DNA from: Trichobilharzia szidati
Lineage: Eukaryota > Platyhelminthes > Trematoda > Strigeidida > Schistosomatidae
Direction: 5' to 3'
Assembly: GCA_944472155.2 (NCBI GenBank)
Contig: OX235271.1
Location: 121,463,329-121,527,328, forward strand
Length of the DNA: 64,000 bases
Shown here one piece after another: positions 25,376-37,225 of this stretch. The notes below the pieces were generated by a model that made no database searches, was not told the DNA's origin, and saw nothing but the letters and a program-made list of their open reading frames with translations. Each line of letters starts with the position of its first letter. The first letter of the stretch is position 1. A program made the position numbers and the translations under genes.

Positions 25376-25759
25376 AAAATTCAAACAATAAAATTCGAAT
25401 ATTTTAAAGTTGATTGTATCGTAAAATAAGTACCAGATGGAGAACTACCTAAGGTTATAGTCGCTTTGAGCAGAGAATACTTATTTCGAATACGTACTTT
25501 TTAAATTCTGTAATGACCGACTGACTGGTTTCATCATAGAACTTTGCACAGATGTGCACCAGTTCGAGTTGCCACACTCTCTCTCCTTGCAGCACAAAAA
25601 GCAAGAGAAGAGAGTAAAGAGAGATAATAAACAGAGATATGAGGAAAAAAGAATAGCAATATCAAAGAACAATATAGTTTTATTGGGTATTATAATTCAC
25701 AAGGGGTGGATGCATCTGCGCCATTGAGAACGATTTTGAGCCATATCATCAATTGTCTT
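25376..25759. other. Intergenic; nothing recognised
   Basis: Only short chance ORFs. The 3' UTR of the TMEM185-like gene may lie before 25151. Confidence 0.4.
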
Positions 25760-26290
25760 TAGTCATTTGTTTTTACTATCCTGAGGACCACAACCAGGAA
25801 GTCTACACCTTCCTACGTGGCTTAAACTAACTGTTGTGTATTTCATTGACTGAGGAAGCCATGCTTTGGTTTGACCATCACTAGATGTTTTCCAATCTGA
25901 TATTATGCCAGTCAGCTAACACTGCCCGTCGAGGAAGGCGATGGCTAGGCTTAGCAAACGTAACACATGTCCTAATCATCTCAATCAATGTAACTTTACA
26001 GCCTATTCAACTGATTTCCCCTTCTTACTTAGCTCTCGACTGATGCCTCACCTTAATATTGCTCACCTTATTATACCACTTAACACGGGAGATGGAATGC
26101 AGACAGCTATGGTCAAAGATAACTAGCCACCCTTTTTATGTCTTTCACTTTTAATGACCAGGTATCACAGCCATAAAGAAGGACGGGGCGGACTGCAGGG
26201 CAGTACACACGGCCTTTGGTCGATAGCCAGATATCACGTCTACGCCAGAGATACTGAAGGTCACACTTCTATTTCCTATTATCTTTGAGG
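25760..26290 (-). pseudogene. LINE reverse-transcriptase C-terminal fragment
   Basis: On the minus strand the translation gives a familiar LINE C-terminal order with frame breaks: YLWRRRDIWLSTKGRVYC, RPVLLYGCDTW, FDHSCLHSI, then WLGHVLRLAKPS. This is the post-reverse-transcriptase region of a schistosome non-LTR element of a different type from the RTE copies in this window. It has stops in frame, so it is dead. Confidence 0.75.
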
Positions 26291-26763
26291 TTTTTATATG
26301 TGTGAGTAACATTTAACTACACAATTAAATATTCATCTCCCGAATAAGCATTACCCTATTACCTTAATATCAGCTTGCCTTATTAATACTATCTCAGACA
26401 TTCGGAACAGCTAATTGGATACACAGTCAGGTGTGTGCTTAAAGTAAGTTTGTTTGGTTTGATTAAAAATTATTAAGTTTATTTGAATACATGGAAATTT
26501 AGATAAGATTGCAAATTCATTATATATTAGATGTCTGACAATAAAAAGAAGGAAGCCTAGATATAGATACTAATGTAACTGATTGTGTTTGCCAATCACT
26601 CACACCTTTTTCAGAAGAGCTGGCCATGTTGTTCAACTTGCCAGACATTCATGAGTCAAGAGAGGTCAGAATCTACTATTATGCTAGTTCGAATAAAGGT
26701 GTTCATCCTAATTAGCTACAGATTCTCACTGGGTAATTCTAAAAAATATACTAAACAACGCGT

Positions 26764-26962
26764 GCGTCGGTGGCACAGTGGTTAGGACTCTCGCCAACCA
26801 TGCACACGGTCCGGGGTTCGACCCTCTGCCGACGCACACCTGATATCTATGGTTGGCCTGATAAATTTGGGCTACCGATATCACATGCTGAAAATTTCAT
26901 ACCTGTACCAAAAAATACGGTGTGGAATCAAGCTGTAATCAAAAATAAAAATAAAAAAATAG
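26764..26962 (+). mobile_element. tRNA-headed SINE with a different 3' body
   Basis: The head (26764-26838) closely matches that of 25151-25224, including the paired GCGTCGG/CCGACGC ends and GGGGTTCGACCC. After position 26838 it diverges completely and ends in AAAAATAAAAATAAAAAAAT. So the same tRNA-like head is joined to an unrelated tail. Confidence 0.75.
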
Positions 26963-28316
26963 AATGAACGTAGTGAATAGTTATTCAGTGCAAAATCTGT
27001 GTTCATTTGTTAAAATGAAGTAAACTGTATATCACAATATGGTTAATGAGTGAAAAGCTTTGAGCAGTGACCGATTAAATGATTAACAAACTCATGTAGA
27101 GTTTTGAATAGATGTTCATCACTTAAAGATGTTACACTTCAAAAAAGAATAAAGAAAAGACAGAATGATAATAAAATGTTTTTGAGTAAAAAAGTAATGA
27201 CGTGGAGAGCTATGAAAATATTCAGAATCTGAATAGTAAGGTGTAAATACACCTGGGACATTATGAACAACTTTCTTTCATGTCACCAATATTTGCTAAC
27301 TGCTGATTTTTAGCACTCCAAAGCCCAGGTAACCTTGAACTCCTATATAACCCAGATAAGCAGTGATTAGCTCCTTGGACTAATATCATATCTTGATCTA
27401 AAACCACCCTGACTCTTCTCTAACGTAAGCCAAATTCTTGCCAAACTGGTCCTGGAGGAAGAGAGTGAATCAGCACCCAGGATATGTCTTAGCCGCTTCA
27501 ACTGATTAGACATCAAAAGCTCATCATCTTCCTTACCTAACTACTCTAAGCCTAATTTCAATGCTAATTAACATTCTGATGAACATAACGGGAACAAATG
27601 AACGGAAACACTCATGGGCAAAAACCAGTTATTTCTTCATTATTCAACAGTCGGAAATTAAGACAGAATCGCTATACAGTAAACATATGATTTCATAGGT
27701 AACTGCATATCACGTTTGGAGGAAACGTGATACATTTTGTTCTTGGTGATGGGGTTTTGTCAGCATTTAGTTCATTAGAGCTGACAAAACCTCTCAAATA
27801 AGTGAAGTGGCCGTCACAACTAAACACTTTACCTCTTATCCTTAAACCAAAAGTTAGTGCAGAACAGCCCCGTAACATCATCTTACATTTGGCAGAGGCA
27901 AAGTGCTTGCCAAACGTTCTCAGATTTTTGCTGGAACTGTTCAGAAGATTTTGTGTTTCTTCAGCGTTTTAATCTAAGCGACTGTATCATCTATTGAATT
28001 TATCTCAATAAGTTCTTTTTCTAGTAACAAGTCCATTCCCCAGCCGTTTAAGTTAATCAGAGGTGCATTTATCAGTACGCCTACAACATGGTTACGTAAG
28101 AATAATGACATTCAAAAGCCTTGAAGAACAGCATATAAAGTATAGCAAGATGTGCTTGAGATAAAACCAGTGAATATGGGTTATTCCTAGTCATACCATC
28201 ACACAATAGTGGCTTAGTTCATTGTAGTTATTTCCTCATATTTATCCCTTAATATGAATATCCTTTAATATTAATCCCTTCATATCATCAATTCATAGTG
28301 TACCATGATGGCTTAC
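26963..28316. other. Intergenic; nothing recognised
   Basis: Short ORFs only (62 codons at most). No repeat or motif that I can name. Confidence 0.4.
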
Positions 28317-28400
28317 CACCTAGCATGTTGGCCACATTGCCACATTGACTGATAGAATTCAGTCTGCACCAAACAAAGGACTGGACACATGATACCAGTT
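28317..28400 (-). mobile_element. Head fragment of the hammerhead SINE family
   Basis: The reverse complement reads GGTGCAGACTGAATTCTATC and then the CTAGGTGG block. It matches 58085-58140 at the head of the SINE carrying the intact-looking hammerhead. The tRNA-like and ribozyme parts are missing here. Confidence 0.7.
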
Positions 28401-28514
28401 TATTAGTGTCCAATCAAATGTTGGAATAGATACTCTTTGAGTATTTTTTTCAAAACTTAATTTTCTTTTCACAAAACACCAAAATGAATTAGAATTCCAT
28501 ATATATTATTATTG

Positions 28515-29093
28515 TTTCCTTTAATTCCTAGAGGAACATAGGGCTTCAGCCGTGCGTCTCCATTGCGTTCGGTTCTCTGCTAGAGTCTTAACCTGACTCC
28601 AAGTCTGCCCACACGCTTTCATCTCCTCTTCACATGACCTCCTCAAAGTCACCCTTGCACTGACGACCAACTCACCGCTTCCCTTTCGGGTTCCACTCGA
28701 GCAATGGCTTGTCTAGTGATGTCACTTGATGGTTTCCTAAGAGTATGGCCAATCCATCTCCATTTCTTCCTCCATTTTTGTTGCACAATTGGTTCCTGGT
28801 TGGTTCGCTCCCAGAGATCTCTGTTGCTGATCTTTTCTGGCCATCTGATCTTGAGTATTGAGCGAAGACAACTGTGAATGAAGGTCTGTAGTTTGTTTGA
28901 GATGCTCTTTATGACGCGCAGTGCAAGTCTCTGATCCGTATAGTAGCACTGACTTCACATTGGAGTTGAAAATCCGGATCTTATTTTTGATGCTGAGTGC
29001 TGTTGACCTCCACACAGACTTGAGAGTAGTGAAAGCTTGTCTTGCTTTTGCGATTCTTGCTTTGATATCCTCGTCAGTTCCGCCTAACAACAT
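28515..29093 (-). pseudogene. RTE-type LINE 3' fragment
   Basis: The minus-strand ORF (29093-28737) starts LLGGTDEDIKARIAKARQAF and continues with [17 protein letters not shown], which is the post-RT region of RTE elements. The frame then breaks, and the 3' end reads GAAGCCCTATGTTCCTCTA near 28532-28551. The same 3' end occurs at 42450-43437. Confidence 0.85.
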
Positions 29094-29489
29094 TGAATAA
29101 TTTAGAGAACTCCTACTCTGAATTAAATTGTATTTGTAAGACTAACTATATGTTAAATTGAGTTCACAAGTAATTTTATCCTCTCAAAAACAATTCACGT
29201 TTTTGTACAATTAATTTTTAATCAAAAATTAGTTCAATACCGTTTGCAATAATTATCACAAGTTTTCTACTACATATGACCTGATTTAGCAATGACCTTG
29301 ATTGATAAGGATATTAATCTTTATGATTTTTTTTGAACGACATTAATCAATAAAGGGAAAATAATTTAGTGAGGCGCCGTAATTTATAATATCGTTTAAC
29401 CTTCATTTAACACTGAACAAATGGTAATGGTTATAAATGCTGATCGTTTTATTTTATTGGAAATAGTTTTATAAAAAATACAAAGTAGT
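29094..29489. other. Upstream region of the 471-residue gene
   Basis: AT-rich with no recognised element. It probably carries the promoter and 5' UTR of the gene at 29490. Confidence 0.4.
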
Positions 29490-30905
29490 ATGGGTGGAAT
29501 ACATACAAAATCTCAACAACAAAATTTAATCAAAACTGCAAAGGAGAAATATTCATATAATTTCAGTGATGCTGGAAACAGACGAATAACAAATAATGAT
29601 TATTATCGTCAACATAATTGTGATGATTTTAAGTCAAATTTACGAGATGAAATTGTCAAGGAAACCATAAAACACATAAATAAAATTGAAAAAAGAAATT
29701 CTTCACAACCGAAATTTTCATCTAATGTTAGAATGAATGATATTCAGAACCCAAGAATGAGTTCAGTGTTATCACCATTGAAAACTGATCTACTTAGAAG
29801 TGTGGATGATACGAGTATCTCAAATAACAGTGATATTTTATCGAAAATGGATTCATCAATTCACAAAATGTCTATTATGGATAAGATTCTTACAAAACAA
29901 AACTGTAATTCCATACAACAGATAAAAACAGACGATTCAAGAATGAATTCACCTGTTGTAAATGAAACTGAAGATTACAAACCAACTTCATCTAGTCTTG
30001 GAGATGGGAATTCTAATGAATTATACTGTGGCGACCGAAGTTTTTCTAGGCAGTCACATTTAGTACAAGAAAAATCTAAGATTCCACAAAGTTCTGGATT
30101 AGGTGACATAAGCAAAACTTTTACCTCGAACAATATTTCCCCTTTATCTACAAAATTAAATTCACCTGAAAAAAACAAAACATCTTTTGAATCTACACCT
30201 AAACATTCAACGGGTGTTATTACGAATAAAATATCATACATGAATCCCAAAAACCCCTCTTTACAGTCATCTACTAATAGATACTTATCAAATAAACCTC
30301 CTACACCACCGAAAGTTAATATGACAAGAAATACCACCCCTCTTTCTCAAGGATCACATACAGGTGTTGGATCAAGCTGTAGTACAAAGTCACCTAAAGG
30401 AAGCAGTCACCAATCAAGAGCGAATAGATCTCCAAATGTACACACTGTAAGAAACCAACTACCACACAAATCCGGTTACACATCTAGACCATCGTCAGCA
30501 GATGTCTGGTCTCAGCGACGCATAGAATCTCCTCATTCACCCGTTAGATCTCGTAAACCTAGACGTTCCTCTTCCATTACTCAACAATTAGAGAATGAAG
30601 TAGCCCAAGATAAGTCTTATTATGTATCGCGCATTGAGTATACATTCTACATAAATGATACAGAATCCTGTCAAAGACCATTTTATGACCGTAGAGTAGA
30701 AGCGATAGCTCGAGCAAGTCAATGCAGTATTTGTCTGCACAGACCTCAACCAGGCAGTAAACCGATTTTTTATAAAGGAATACGTGTTTTACCCGTAACA
30801 ATATTTGCACGAACTATGATTTCTCTAAAGCGATGTCTAGCACGTTTAGATATGCAATATCCCTATTTTAATGTTAAAGCATTTTGTCCTCCTGACATGT
30901 ACTGA
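29490..30905 (+). CDS. Intronless 471-residue protein, function unknown
   Basis: A single open frame of 471 codons, by far the longest uninterrupted non-transposon ORF here. The start MGGIHTKS fits the N-myristoylation pattern (Gly2, Thr6, Lys7), so membrane anchoring is possible. Residues 20-370 are low-complexity and polar, rich in Ser, Asn, Thr and Lys, with a PPTPPK motif near 271 and many SP sites. They are probably disordered and phosphorylated. The last 95 residues look folded: SYYVSRIEYTFYI, a QCSICLHRP Cys pair, and a conserved-looking end NVKAFCPPDMY. I do not recognise the family. No intron is needed, so a retrogene is possible, but there is no poly-A or duplicated flank to show it. 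Confidence 0.75.
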   Translation: MGGIHTKSQQQNLIKTAKEKYSYNFSDAGNRRITNNDYYRQHNCDDFKSNLRDEIVKETIKHINKIEKRNSSQPKFSSNVRMNDIQNPRMSSVLSPLKTDLLRSVDDTSISNNSDILSKMDSSIHKMSIMDKILTKQNCNSIQQIKTDDSRMNSPVVNETEDYKPTSSSLGDGNSNELYCGDRSFSRQSHLVQEKSKIPQSSGLGDISKTFTSNNISPLSTKLNSPEKNKTSFESTPKHSTGVITNKISYMNPKNPSLQSSTNRYLSNKPPTPPKVNMTRNTTPLSQGSHTGVGSSCSTKSPKGSSHQSRANRSPNVHTVRNQLPHKSGYTSRPSSADVWSQRRIESPHSPVRSRKPRRSSSITQQLENEVAQDKSYYVSRIEYTFYINDTESCQRPFYDRRVEAIARASQCSICLHRPQPGSKPIFYKGIRVLPVTIFARTMISLKRCLARLDMQYPYFNVKAFCPPDMY

Positions 30906-32689
30906 AGAGTACTGATTTCATACAATTATTATATATAAAAAAGTATCCGCTATTTTTACTTGAACATCAAAAAACAAACAGAAAATAGAACGACATTATT
31001 AATACTATTTTTTACTGTGAATAACATCACTTCTGTTCTGGATATTTTAAGCGATTTTCTTATCCAATTGTAAGGAAACATAAAAAAAAGCACGAAAACA
31101 GTAATGGAAACATCAAATTTTTTAAAACAACACAGAACAAAATCTATCTGAACATAGTTCCCTTGTAAATACATATAAATATTAAGTAGTATTGAATCGT
31201 TTACGTCTTATTTGTGGTTTATTTCTCACTTAGGGTTAAATAATAAATATTATTTACCGTATCGCGTGAACTCAACTCTTTTTCATGTCATGAAAATAAA
31301 GGAAAGTGGAGACACTGAATATCTGGAAAGTGAAACAAAATAAAGCCAAATAGAATGGTACAGTGGGGAATTTTCATGAATTGAACTAAAACCTGGTCAA
31401 AGTAGTTACTTAGTGCATAATAAGATTAAAAGAGTGGAGTAAAAGTTGATATTCTATTTCCTACTAGAATAGAATTGCTTTAATTAAGCGCTTTCAACGG
31501 TTTACAGTTTGCTTGCTTAGATCACTCAGTAGAAAAAGCCACGTTGAGACACAGTTGAACATACAGATCATAAAAAGATGATAATTTAAGGTTCTAATTT
31601 CCGTCAGCTTCTTAAAGCCAGCTGGAAGTATTCTATATATGCAGATGCAATTATTGGTGCATTGGCTTGGCAGCATCATATTCTATCCTTGCATACAAAC
31701 AATACATGTCTGCTTTGAATGAATATAGAGAAAAAAATCATGAACCCTAATTTATATGCTCCAACCTTTGACATAACCAGAGGTGATCTCTATTTTATAT
31801 AGAATACAGTCTTTGCCATTCTGCTTAAATGCCGCTTGTTGCAAAACAGTTGTCAGTTAAATGGTTCTATCAAGTGAATTAACAGACAACTATTAACAGT
31901 TAGCCTTGATTTATACGACATCTCTCTTAGTTTTACAACCTTTTCCACATATTCCAGTAGTTTAGATTCCATTCGATTTTCAGAGTTTGTCGAATAAAAA
32001 AGATTAAAGAATCACCTTCATTTTTCTGTGTTAATTAGTTTTTAGAACAAACACGTCTCATGAAGAAGCATACTTACTATACATCAGATTTCCCAAAAGT
32101 CGGATAGTAAAAGTGGCATATTCATACAATTTATTTCCTTGATAAATTTGAAAAAAGGCAAAACTAACAGATTGAGAAGGAAAATATGATATCATTTCAT
32201 GGGTTCCTATTAAATGTATACAACCTGAAACAGTTACAATATCAATATGCAAGGTACTCACATACTTTAATGAATTAGATAACCATTAATATGATGTAGT
32301 CGAATACACAGAGAGTTGAAAGAATTACAAATATCAATTAGCTTATTGGTCAGGAACAGGAAATGAACATTAACTAAGAATAAGCAGAACATGTTACACA
32401 AGAGATATACGTTTTGATGAGTTGAGGTGATTATAATAATGATAAGTTGATTGGATGTCAAACATTCAGCTTAAGAGTATAATTGAAGACAAATCAAATG
32501 ACAGGGTATCGAATCACATTGCGGGAATCAACTGATATAACAAAATAGGGAAAAAAGGGTAAAATATCACTAAGGTAGGATAGGATTGACGATGGTTTGT
32601 TTACGAATGTACAAGATGAATTTTAATCGCTAAAGCTTTAGTGATAAGAAGTAGATAGGAACCAACTTATACTTCAACTTTCTAAAATA
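30906..32689. other. Intergenic; 3' UTR then unannotated
   Basis: AATAATAAATATT near 31240 and GAAAATAAAGG near 31293 are possible poly-A signals for the upstream gene. Minus-strand ORFs of 61-72 codons show no domain. Confidence 0.4.
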
Positions 32690-32694
32690 ATCAA

Positions 32695-32815
32695 GTATTG
32701 GTTAGTAGGGATTTGATTGATTGGTTACAGGATTTAATCATGAGCTGACATTGGTTAGAGAACCATTAGAATACCTGGGAGTATTGGACAGCTGTTTTGT
32801 CCTAGTTCTAAAATA
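32695..32815 (+). mobile_element. SINE end fragment (Sm-alpha-like family)
   Basis: Shares the run CAAGTATTGG...GGATTTGATTGATTGG and the GAGAACCATTAGAATACC block with 35162-35275. It stops after GACAGCTGTTTTGTCCTAG, the complement of a hammerhead core half. Confidence 0.75.
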
Positions 32816-33339
32816 ATTTTATACAGCTTCAACATGTATTCAGAAATCCTTTTTCTGTCCATATGCGTACTTCCACGCTAACATGTTATCTGATATACTT
32901 TTTACCTCTCTCAGAGACTGTAAGATTATGAGTTTTGAAAAGGTTAGTTGGAAAACTTTCCTGCTTCAAGTTATATAGTGTATGCAACATATTCTAGTTC
33001 TCAAAGAGTTAGCATCCATTTATTCCGTCTAATGAATTCTTCTAAATAAAATGGAAACACCAAGTTTGCAACAAGGAAAAATTTATTTTTGAAGGGAAAT
33101 AATTTTATTTCTATTCTTGAACAGCTTTTAAGAGTATATTGCTTCTGCTATACACGTGCATGGTGGTCAGGACTGGCTTAATATCCTAAACAATGAATTT
33201 TTGAATTTATTACAATTGTTTAGGGAGATTACCGAAAATGTGTCAGGAGGCTTAGTTTCACAAAATAAACGGAACTAAAGTCCAATTGTCCAGTAAAACG
33301 CAACCATTAACTTTAATTCAATTTTAGATTTTCTCGTTG

Positions 33340-33650
33340 ATTGATTGAACCGAAGTGCTCAGTCTCAGGTTGACATGTCGGCTCCTTGTGCAGATGCTTC
33401 GACGATGTCCGGTCACGTAACTTGAAGTCAGTTGGTGGATGGTGACTAGAAGTGAAATCCAGGATGCATATTTCGTCCTATTTCGGACGTTTGAAACTAC
33501 AGGCACTGGGCTAGAGCCTCGGTGGGAATACCATCAATCACTGGTGAATGCAGGTACATCCAGATGACGAGTCCCAAATAGGACGAAATGTGCACCCTGC
33601 ATCCCACTGTTAGTCACCATCCACCAACTAACGGGAATCATTGACTGTTT
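33340..33650. mobile_element. Fold-back SINE pair with facing hammerhead remnants
   Basis: GGTGGATGGTGACTAGAAGT (33433-33452) and its complement near 33605-33630 point toward each other. Between them lie two facing ribozyme-like blocks. The plus-strand one (33554-33600) has ATCCAG, then ATGACGA, then GACGAAA. The C3 of the core CUGANGA is A, so it should be inactive. The minus-strand copy lacks the CUGANGA box. Confidence 0.7.
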
Positions 33651-34869
33651 TTAATTAGTAGAATTGCAAAAGTGACTATTTAGCCTTTTGATATGTTCTG
33701 TATGTGAACCAATACTAAGGAATAAATTTACTTATCTGTAGAATTGAGAGAAGAAAAGTATGAATAGATTTTTAAGCTGCAATCAATGACAAAAAATACC
33801 TTAAGTTCATACAGACTTTGTTTAGGTTATCGATATATTATAAAGCGGCAACACAGCACATATAACCACACAGTGTGTAATGAGAAATCAAGCTACTGAT
33901 ATATGGTTAATCATATACAGAACCCTAAAATACAGCATACATCACTGGTGAATTGTGACTAGTTATAGTATACTTGCACGCAAAACTAGAATTGACATTA
34001 CTGTGGTCAACAACTGAAGTAAACGTTTTTCTATAATTCACTAAGAAACGTTTCGCATGACGTAAGTGATCACTTATCCCTTTGTATTTACATTTAGAGT
34101 AACTAAGCTTCTGCAGTGCAAAAACTTTGATTTAGTCTGTGATGTAAGATGAAACCTATACAATAATAATTTAAAACTTGAGTGGTACTTTAGTAATATA
34201 ATGCAAGCGACAGAAAATATAATTTCACACCATCAAATATCTTTTTGCCACTGGAAAGGCAACTTTAGTTAGACCTTTTACTGATATATATAATTCAACA
34301 ATATAGGCGTGTCACAGGGTCTAAATAAGTCATGTAACACAGTACGGCATAGTAAGGACCTCGTATGAATATAGTTATAATCTCTCTCTATCGAATATCA
34401 TAGGAAGGTGGCAATCAAGAGGAAGCTACGGATCTATGTTTGTTTGCTTTCTGGCAGTCATCAGCAGTGAGTACCTGTATTTTTGGAAGCAAATACCATT
34501 TTTTTGATTCAAACTAACACTAATCAAAGCATTCTAAGGCATGAAAGTGTTACTACTGCGTCACTTGAGTCGGGAATGACTCATTGTAGGCCTGGAATGT
34601 GTTGGTCAAACGAACAGTTAACTTTCTCAAGAAAAAAAACCTGAAACAGTATATTTAAACTGGAGTACACATTGCCTTAGCTAACTGACTTGAAATAAAC
34701 AATACAAACATAACATGGCATACAGTTCAAAGTTAAACTATCAGAATTCTTTTAAAAACAAATAAGTTCATTGAAAATTCGGCTTTCTTCATCTGGATTT
34801 ACATGTATCGCCGAAGCCTTATAGGCTAACATATCAACAATGACCAACCATTCCAGTTAAATAAAATCA
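33651..34869. other. Intergenic; nothing recognised
   Basis: AT-rich, short ORFs only. Confidence 0.4.
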
Positions 34870-35125
34870 ATCAGCAGAAAATTCAAATGATAATTTCAAC
34901 AATTTATTACATCTTATGGATAATTTTGGGTGCCAACTTGATGAAGAAATTTTACGGAATATACGGATGCCTCCAAAATTAGAGAATAATTCAAATAAGG
35001 AAATGCAACAACACGAAAATATCAGTCTATAGGTACCGGGTGAAACTGACTCACTGAACAGTGATTTGAATTGGCTAGAGAGCGAGGAAAACCTAGAGTG
35101 GTGTTGCATGGAGGAAATATGACTG
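34870..35125 (+). other. Candidate acidic coding exon or pseudo-exon
   Basis: One plus-strand frame after an AG at about 34878 reads as a polar acidic peptide (NFNNLLHLMDNFGCQLDEE, then LRNIRMPPKLENNSNKEM). It meets TAG at about 35026-35028, then stays open for 27 more codons (TDSLNSDLNWLESEENLEW) to a TGA. The composition looks coding, but no partner exon was found. It may be a terminal exon ending at the TAG, or a decayed gene piece. Confidence 0.3.
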
Positions 35126-35159
35126 ATTTTTATGAAACCACGTAATAAAAATCAGTTAT

Positions 35160-35640
35160 GATCAAGTATTGGTTTGTAGGGATTTGACTTATTGGTTACA
35201 GGATTTCATCATGAGCTGATATTGGTTAGAGAACCATTAGAATACCTGGGAGTACTGAGCAGCTGTTTCGTCCTAGCAACTGGCCCTATTCAGGTAGGTA
35301 GTCACCTGGGGTTCTAGTGGGAAGTTATGACCAGTAGGGTGAAGCAGGTCGGGTGTGAGGACAAATACTCGCCGAAGACATTGGCTAGCGGTCGCGCTAT
35401 GTCATGAATTGGTAGAAGTTGGAATTCATGCGCTGGCCATTGGATCGGGTCCTAGTGGCTTAATGTCTACGAGCTGCCTTGTAACCACAAGGTCCTGGGT
35501 TCGAACCCTGGCGGTGTGTGCGCACTGTGAAGAGTCCCAAATTAGGATGAAACAGTTGGCTATCCAGTACTCCCTGCAGGTTTTCCAATGGTTCTCAATA
35601 TCCGCTCATGATGAAATCCTGTAACCAATAAATTATAATA
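35160..35640 (+). mobile_element. Near-complete tRNA-like SINE with inverted ends
   Basis: The fullest copy of the family. The 5' end TAGGGATTTG...GGATTTCATCATGAGCTG is the inverse of the 3' end CTCATGATGAAATCC...CCAATAAATT, giving inverted termini of about 80 bases. Between them is a GC-richer body, a B box GGGTTCGAACCCTGG near 35498, and a hammerhead-like block (GTGAAGAG at about 35529, then GATGAAAC). The required C3 is G, so cleavage is not expected. Confidence 0.85.
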
Positions 35641-37059
35641 TCTAATAAAACTATTCAAACACAAAAGGTCTATATGACTGACAAATCTTTTGTAGGAAAG
35701 GGATTTTCAGTTAGCCAGTCACCGAATGTGATAGCAGAACTGTGCTAACAGGATATTTTGATGTGTTGTAGTTTTGGCAACACTTAATCACATTTTATTC
35801 GATTGGTCTTGTACCTTTAATAATGACGTTTTCTAACTATAGTGTGTTAAGGAAACAACTCATGATACTGATTAGGAGTACTCAGGAGGCGTGCTGTTGG
35901 TAGAAAATATGAGACAGTACTATCCAATTTCAATTTGAAGCCTGAATTCAGGATCAAAATAAAATATTTCAGTGCTGTACACAATCAATCTGAAGTTAGC
36001 TGTCTAAAAATGCTGAATAATGACAGTACTTAACAATTATTTTAGCATCATGAATACCTTTCGTTTTACTTCTTTGTTTTTCACTCATTTTAACATTTAA
36101 GTTTCAAGTTACGAAACAAACAAGAAACCCATCCTAGAAAGATGGTGAACTGATATTTATCTACTACTTAATTATATTAGGGCAAATGGAGCCCCTTTTC
36201 TGACAGGGGACATACTTAATAGGCATTAATGTCTTATAGTCCAGTCGTCACAGCATTGAGTTCTCAACTAGAGACAAAGAATTTGAATTCTTATAAAACA
36301 AAAACTTCCTCCTTTTTTTAAACGGTAAAGGTTAGTTATTTGTGCAGAGCAGTCATATGAAACAGAAAAGTGATTACCTGGGGACTGACTTACTTGCCGG
36401 CACTTCTTAACGTCTGAGACACAAGTGACACCATTCTATTTCTTGTGTTACGTGGTACAATATGATCAGTAATAATCAGTAATATAATGATAGTAATAGC
36501 TTTATTCTGAATAGTGTTTATATAATGTACAGAATTTTCAGCTGAGTTTATTTCATGATATCTTCTCTTCGCCCAGGATCTTCAAATAAAAGATTAATTG
36601 ATAGTAGGTCGTGTGACATAGTTCTATCCGACCTGAAGGGGAAGACTAATCCATTACATATATCCTCTTTGCCTCATTAGAGAAATACAAGACATTTTGT
36701 TGAATAAGTTCAGGAGTACATTTTGTGAACCAAGGACACAATTCAGGAACGGTCATCTCATGTATTGAGATAAGCTGCCATCGAGTATAATGCCTTTTCT
36801 CAGGTTTAGTAGGAACTTACGAATTAGAATATTGTATATGTTTTAAATACTTGCCAGAGTAAACAACCTTATTATAGGTCAAAGTTTACTAGATTTAAAC
36901 AAACTCAATAAGAGAAATTAATTACATGCAATATATTGGTGCAGGGTTTTCGTAGTCAAAGTTTTAAGCAGACCGTCAACAGTGTTAGCTGACATAGGAT
37001 TAAATTGGAAAAGAGTTAAAAGGAGCTCAAACTAAAACGCAACACCATTCCATGAAGTC
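35641..37059. other. Intergenic; nothing recognised
   Basis: AT-rich, stops in all frames, no motif noticed. Confidence 0.4.
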
Positions 37060-37225
37060 TCTAAATGTTAGTTTAAGGCCCATACGAAGGTGTAGACCAC
37101 CTGGCTGAAGTCTCAGTAAGAATACCATCATCAACTGGAGATCAATTACATCCAACTGACGAGTCCCAAACACGACGAAATACGCATATTGGATACCACT
37201 GTTGGCCACCATCAAACACGACATT
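37060..37225 (+). mobile_element. Hammerhead-bearing SINE fragment
   Basis: Related to 33500-33640. Both carry an AATACCATCA block, then TACATCCA, a ribozyme-like core and CCACTGTT...CACCATC. The tRNA-like head is not recognisable. Confidence 0.65.
37150..37194 (+). ncRNA. Hammerhead-like RNA, weak stem III
   Basis: Stem I is ATCCAA (37150-37155) with TTGGAT (37189-37194). The core CTGACGA is at 37156-37162, stem II is GTC/GAC (37163-37165 and 37174-37176), and GAAA is at 37177-37180. Cleavage would fall after A37188. Stem III has only two pairs, so activity as a monomer is doubtful. Confidence 0.4.

Noticed and set aside
29975..30337. 120-codon minus-strand ORF inside the 471-residue gene
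   Set aside because: It is the antisense shadow of a low-complexity coding region.
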